From contig NZ_UUON01000024.1 of NCBI RefSeq assembly GCF_900590885.1, positions 186,001 to 250,000 on the forward strand: a DNA stretch of 64,000 nt, read 5' to 3'. The first letter of the stretch is position 1, and each line of letters opens with the position of its first letter. The position numbers were made by a program, and so were the translations under genes. This document shows positions 60,587 through 64,000 of the stretch, piece after piece. Source of the stretch: Pseudomonas viridiflava. Lineage in GTDB: Bacteria > Pseudomonadota > Gammaproteobacteria > Pseudomonadales > Pseudomonadaceae. The notes beneath the pieces were generated by a model, which made no database searches, had not been told where the DNA came from, and worked only from the letters and a program-made list of their open reading frames with translations.

Positions 60587-61239
60587 ACCTGGTTGTTCCT
60601 GATGGCCTCCAGCACGATCTGCTGAAAGCGAGCTACGGTGACCCGAACCATGCCGCCGGGGGCCTGGGTGGAATGGCCGAACTCCAGCGGGATCGCATAG
60701 GGCAAGTTGTTAACGATGAAAGCTGTCTGCCCGGCCTTGAACTCAATAGCGCCCGCCACAAGCCTTGCGGTTGCCTCGGTTCCTGTCGGGTCTGGGTGAA
60801 TACGGAAGCTGTTGTCGACAGAGCCGATGGAGAAATTCCAGTTCGCCCGAAAGCGACCGCCAACATAGTCTCGGCCAGCCACCAAGCCATTCACGCTGAA
60901 GTTCTGGTCGCGCTCGGTCTTCGTTAGCGGTTTGGCATATTTCACGCCGCGCTTGAGGTTGCCCGCCTTCGTGAAGTTCGATTCGTTCAGGTTGATGAGC
61001 GTATTGCGGACGGCGACTTTGAAGTCGTAGTCATCGGCAGCGCGGGAATTGGCCTCGCGATGAGCAACGTTGGCCGCCCATATTTCAGGATTCCCCACCG
61101 GTGACATGCGGATGATGCTGCTACCAATCTCGATGATGATCTCGCGCAGGCTCGCGTCGATTGCTTCACTGGCCTGGGCGGCGAACTCGGCCAGGCTGAG
61201 CGCAAAACTGCCGGACTGTCCGGCGCCTGCCCGGCTCAT
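60583..61239 (-). CDS. HK97 gp10/gpZ-like tail completion protein
   Basis: A 218-residue protein of the phage minor-tail/neck family; the blocks SSIIRMSPVGNPEIW (the SP-x-DTG-like opening of gp10) and NLPYAIPLEFGHSTQAPGGMVRVTVARF are typical. It probably connects head and tail. It overlaps both neighbours by four bases. Confidence 0.85.
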   Translation of the reverse strand: MSRAGAGQSGSFALSLAEFAAQASEAIDASLREIIIEIGSSIIRMSPVGNPEIWAANVAHREANSRAADDYDFKVAVRNTLINLNESNFTKAGNLKRGVKYAKPLTKTERDQNFSVNGLVAGRDYVGGRFRANWNFSIGSVDNSFRIHPDPTGTEATARLVAGAIEFKAGQTAFIVNNLPYAIPLEFGHSTQAPGGMVRVTVARFQQIVLEAIRNNQV

Positions 61240-61604
61240 GACCGCACCTGCAACTCATACAGGATCGGCGTACCGGCAGGGTTGATCTCTTTCAGCGGCG
61301 GCACGATTGACCAGGTGCGTCCCTGCGCGACCACTTTGTCGAGCAGACCCGGCACCCAGGCCAATCCCTGCGCCGCGATCTTGAGCTTCTTGTCGCCCTG
61401 CGTGATGAGGCTGTTGTTCTGGAATTCGAGGCCGGTGAAGTCGAGCAGGATGCCCTGGGCGGTTTGCTCGACGGGCACACCCGGCGCTTCGCCGCCCGTC
61501 TCCGGATCGTACTCGCCCGGCTCCATCTTGCTGATGGTCACGGGCTGGCCGAACTCTGTGATCATCTCCAGAGCCATCACGGCCATTTCGTCGTAAAAGG
61601 CCAT
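61236..61604 (-). CDS. Head-tail joining protein
   Basis: A 122-residue protein in the head-tail connector region; PVTISKMEPGEYDPETGGEAPG and IPPLKEI-like parts resemble phage head closure proteins. ATG 61604 with GGAG in front is chosen; an ATG four codons upstream (61616) has no ribosome site. Confidence 0.7.
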   Translation of the reverse strand: MAFYDEMAVMALEMITEFGQPVTISKMEPGEYDPETGGEAPGVPVEQTAQGILLDFTGLEFQNNSLITQGDKKLKIAAQGLAWVPGLLDKVVAQGRTWSIVPPLKEINPAGTPILYELQVRS

Positions 61605-61621
61605 GATGGTCTCCATTACAG

Positions 61622-62125
61622 CTATGCGCGCACTGCGAACAGCCCGCGCTTTTGTAGGTAGTCGGCAAACTGCGTAGCACTCGGCCGGTCCGGCGCCGCC
61701 GGCAACAGCCGACCACTGGTGTTGGAGATCGTCGCGTACTCGCGAGTCACCGCCCCCTCAACGCGCTCCAGTGTTACTGCACCCTTGCGCTTCTCCACCG
61801 GGTCGATGTCGTCCTGATGAATCTCGGCGGCCAGGGCCATCTGCCCGTACTGAATGCGCGCTGGCAGATAGTTGTCCGGCTTGATCTGGCAGTCCAGCTC
61901 AATACCCCGACGCGGCCAGGCCAGCGCCTGCTCGCTGCTCATCTTGCGGCCTTTCCAGGTCTTGCCATCCATCGCCAACGCGGCCCGGCGCAGCAGCGCT
62001 TCCTGCTCGGGAACACCTACGGGGATGACCGTGCCGAACTTCACGGCATACATGGCCAGGTCCTCGGCGCTCGCGTAGCTTTCGGCGTCAGGCTTGCCGG
62101 TGCCGTCCTCGATGATGAGTGTCAT
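61622..62125 (-). CDS. Head-tail connector protein (DnaT-like / gp6-like)
   Basis: A 167-residue helical protein: DAESYASAEDLAMYA, EQEALLRRAALAMDGKTWKGRK and ALAWPRRGIE. The pattern matches phage proteins often named DnaT-like ssDNA-binding, whose position between capsid and tail genes indicates the head-completion/connector adaptor. The name DnaT-like should not be read as a replication role. Confidence 0.8.
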   Translation of the reverse strand: MTLIIEDGTGKPDAESYASAEDLAMYAVKFGTVIPVGVPEQEALLRRAALAMDGKTWKGRKMSSEQALAWPRRGIELDCQIKPDNYLPARIQYGQMALAAEIHQDDIDPVEKRKGAVTLERVEGAVTREYATISNTSGRLLPAAPDRPSATQFADYLQKRGLFAVRA

Positions 62126-62184
62126 GCGTCAACTCGCTGGAATGGTTTTAAGATTGGCCGCCGGATCACCGGCAGCCAGCATTA

Positions 62185-62760
62185 TCACGCCTTGGGCAGA
62201 TCAGCGACGAGCTTTTCCAAGGATTCTTTCGAGGCGTTGGCTCGATACTGGACCTTGGCTTCGTCCAGCTTGGCCTTCAGTTCGGCGACTTCCGTCGCGT
62301 CCGCACCTTCCGTGCGGGCTTTGTCGGCCTGCTGGAGAAGGTCGTCTACCTGCAGTTGCAGAGATTTCACCTTCTCAACTTCACCGTCACGCTCGCGGAT
62401 AAGGCTTTCCACGCCGGCGTTTACCGCTTCGAACACCTGAAACAGGCGATCAGCGATCGGGCCAAGATCGCCTTCGGGGCGAACCAGCGCTTGGTCAGCG
62501 AATGACTCTACGATCAGGCCGACAGATTCGAGTTCGGCGCGGAAGGCATCGATGTTGATACTGGAACCGCCACCATCGATCAGCAGCACCTTCGGCACTT
62601 CCTTGACCGTCACGTCAGGCACTTCGTCGGCGGCATCTTCACGACTTTCTGTAGCGCTCGCGTCGATGATGCGCAAGCCATGATCCTTGGCCAGCGCCTT
62701 CACGTCTTCCTGGTACTGGTGGAATGGACCAGGCAGATACCAGATGTTCTTGTTGCTCAT
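62185..62760 (-). CDS. Phage protein of unknown function with coiled coil
   Basis: A 191-residue protein with a beta/alpha N-terminal half (NIWYLPGPFHQYQEDVKALA, then VPKVLLIDGGGSSINIDAFR) and a predicted coiled coil near residues 120-175 (VEKVKSLQLQVDDLLQQADKA). It follows the major capsid gene; a head decoration or head-fibre role is possible from position only. Confidence 0.6.
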   Translation of the reverse strand: MSNKNIWYLPGPFHQYQEDVKALAKDHGLRIIDASATESREDAADEVPDVTVKEVPKVLLIDGGGSSINIDAFRAELESVGLIVESFADQALVRPEGDLGPIADRLFQVFEAVNAGVESLIRERDGEVEKVKSLQLQVDDLLQQADKARTEGADATEVAELKAKLDEAKVQYRANASKESLEKLVADLPKA

Positions 62761-62809
62761 GATCGTGTCCTCGCCAAGCCGGGCGCTGGGCCCGACTCAG
62801 CTTTTAGGG

Positions 62810-63778
62810 TTACTTGGAGGCATCACCGATCAGAGCAACACCGGCGGTGTGCTTGATGCTGGTGGCGGTCTTGTCCCAGTTGGTACCGGTCGCCAGCTCG
62901 GCATCGGTTGGCGACTTGCCGCCGGTGGTGGTGTCCCAGGTGTACCCCTTCAGGCCCAGGCCGAAGGTGTAGTCGGTCTGGAGCGTGGTTTCGATACGCT
63001 CCTTGCCGTTGGTGGTCTGGACGTTGCTGATGATGTCGCGGCCGTCGTGGACCAGCGCAGCGCCTTGCACCAGGGACAGGATGATTTCCTTGTTCGGGGT
63101 GCCGGCCTGCATCAGCGCCGGGGCATCCGTCACAACGGAGATCTTGCCGAGGATATCCACGACACGAACGTTGCCCGCCTGGAACAGCTGCTGCTGGTTC
63201 GCCAGGTTCTGACCTACCAGCTTGTGGTAGCTGGTGCCCTGCATCACCTGGGTGACCAGGTTCTGGCTCGCATCGCCGAACTTCGCGTGAGCGTTGTTCA
63301 GGCCGGCGTAGGTGATGCCAGCGGTAGCCGACACATCGTTGACCGCGGCGGCCTGGGCGGTGATTGCAGCAACCAAGGCGGCGATCGCGGTGTTCAGCTG
63401 GTCCTTCAGCAGGATTTCAGCGAACGCGCGGCTGGCGACTTCGATACCTTGCGCGGTTGGGCGCTCCAGCCAGGTCATCTGCGATGGCTCGTAGCGGATC
63501 GGACCGAAGCCACCGGCAACTTTCACCGAAGTGTTCTTCAGCTCGGTCAGGTCGGTGGCAGCGACAGCAGCGTTCGCGCTGTAGCGATCCACACGGCGCT
63601 GGGCAGCGGCCAGGGTCTGGAAGAACGACTCCTGGAGGAAGTCACCAGTGAATCCGTCCGGAGACAGCACGATTGCACCGCGGCTGGCGGCGTTGAACGC
63701 GGCGAGATACTGGTCCAGCGTCTCGAGAGTCGCCGGCATGATGTATTCGTTGAAAACCTGCATTTGCGACAGGGACAT
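62810..63778 (-). CDS. Major capsid protein
   Basis: A 322-residue coat protein. The start MQVFNEYIMPATLETLDQYL, the block SRGAIVLSPDGFTGDF, and the later GNVRVVDILGKISVVTDAPAL are typical of a capsid family in Pseudomonas and enteric siphoviruses. It lies upstream (in transcription) of the connector genes as expected. A scaffold or protease gene probably precedes it. Confidence 0.85.
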   Translation of the reverse strand: MSLSQMQVFNEYIMPATLETLDQYLAAFNAASRGAIVLSPDGFTGDFLQESFFQTLAAAQRRVDRYSANAAVAATDLTELKNTSVKVAGGFGPIRYEPSQMTWLERPTAQGIEVASRAFAEILLKDQLNTAIAALVAAITAQAAAVNDVSATAGITYAGLNNAHAKFGDASQNLVTQVMQGTSYHKLVGQNLANQQQLFQAGNVRVVDILGKISVVTDAPALMQAGTPNKEIILSLVQGAALVHDGRDIISNVQTTNGKERIETTLQTDYTFGLGLKGYTWDTTTGGKSPTDAELATGTNWDKTATSIKHTAGVALIGDASK

Positions 63779-63789
63779 GAGTTATTTCC

Positions 63790-64000
63790 TTACGATTGTG
63801 GGAGATCTGGGAACCGGCTCGCGATCGCGGCCGTACGTTCCTCTTTGGTGCCGCCGATTTTTCCTTTTGCGGCCCCGCCGCCACCTCCAGCACCAGCAGC
63901 CCCGCCGCCTGATGCCTTGCTACCCGCGATCAACGGCGCGAAGGCCGTGTCGTTTGCGAATTCTGCTTTCAGCTCATCCAACGTTGCCGCCGAGAGCTTG
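63790..64000 (-). CDS. Phage head-assembly protein, C-terminal part (truncated by window)
   Basis: The frame is open through the right edge of the window (K-L-S-A-A-T-L precede the visible part), so only about the last 70 residues are seen. It contains a Gly/Ala-rich linker (GGGAAGAGGGGGAAKGK) and ends RFPDLPQS. Immediately before a capsid gene a scaffolding protein or head protease with a flexible tail is likely. Not identified further. Confidence 0.5.
   Translation of the reverse strand, partial: KLSAATLDELKAEFANDTAFAPLIAGSKASGGGAAGAGGGGGAAKGKIGGTKEERTAAIASRFPDLPQS

Overview
The window is chromosomal DNA from a Pseudomonas of the fluorescens type. The evidence is the high GC content, the pseudomonad gene families, and several copies of the characteristic REP palindrome (core GGGAGGGGGCTTGCCCCC) between genes. 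Bases 1 to about 43,950 are host chromosome. From about 43,950 to the right edge lies part of a lambda-like siphovirus prophage, inserted in the 3' half of a proline tRNA gene.

Host part, left to right. (1) A 5'-truncated GNAT gene and an aldehyde dehydrogenase on the + strand. (2) A tight seven-gene minus-strand operon (11104 down to 2626): TonB receptor, polar amino-acid ABC permease, ATPase and binding protein, flavin amine oxidase, RidA-type imine deaminase, and an NtaA/SnaA/DszA-type flavin monooxygenase. It looks like a complete uptake-and-degradation route for an amino-acid-like, possibly S- or N-substituted, compound. (3) A complete type II secretion operon, gspE-F-G-H-I-J-K-L-M-(C/N)-D, mostly joined by 4-base stop/start overlaps, with a lipoprotein secretin as in the Hxc system. 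(4) A secreted GH3 beta-glucosidase with a PA14 insert. (5) TetR and LacI regulators; the LacI gene diverges from a TonB receptor, DszA-type monooxygenase and SsuA-like binding protein operon. A perfect LacI-type operator sits at the predicted start of that operon. (6) A FecBCDE-like iron siderophore importer with a candidate Fur box, and an STN-bearing siderophore receptor. (7) A two-component system divergent from a BamA paralogue, then a putative glycan-modifying gene.

Prophage part. At the attachment site there is a short + strand cassette with a perfect LexA box, a coiled-coil protein and an SRAP (YedK/HMCES-type) abasic-site protein. All other phage genes are on the minus strand, transcribed from the right edge towards the attachment site: head (capsid), connector and completion proteins, tail tube, the G/GT frameshift chaperone pair with a G GGA AAC slippery site, tape measure, M, a tail fibre and its chaperone inserted between M and L, L, K, a lipoprotein, I, J, two low-GC genes, GH19 endolysin, a DUF6527-like gene, and Rz with embedded Rz1. 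Four hairpin-plus-T-run terminators inside this late operon suggest antitermination. Terminase, portal, integrase and repressor must lie beyond base 64000.

The most interesting items are the SOS-box SRAP cassette at the prophage edge, the two TonB/flavin-monooxygenase nutrient modules (one under a LacI-family repressor), the BamA paralogue beside a two-component system, and the tail-operon insertions.
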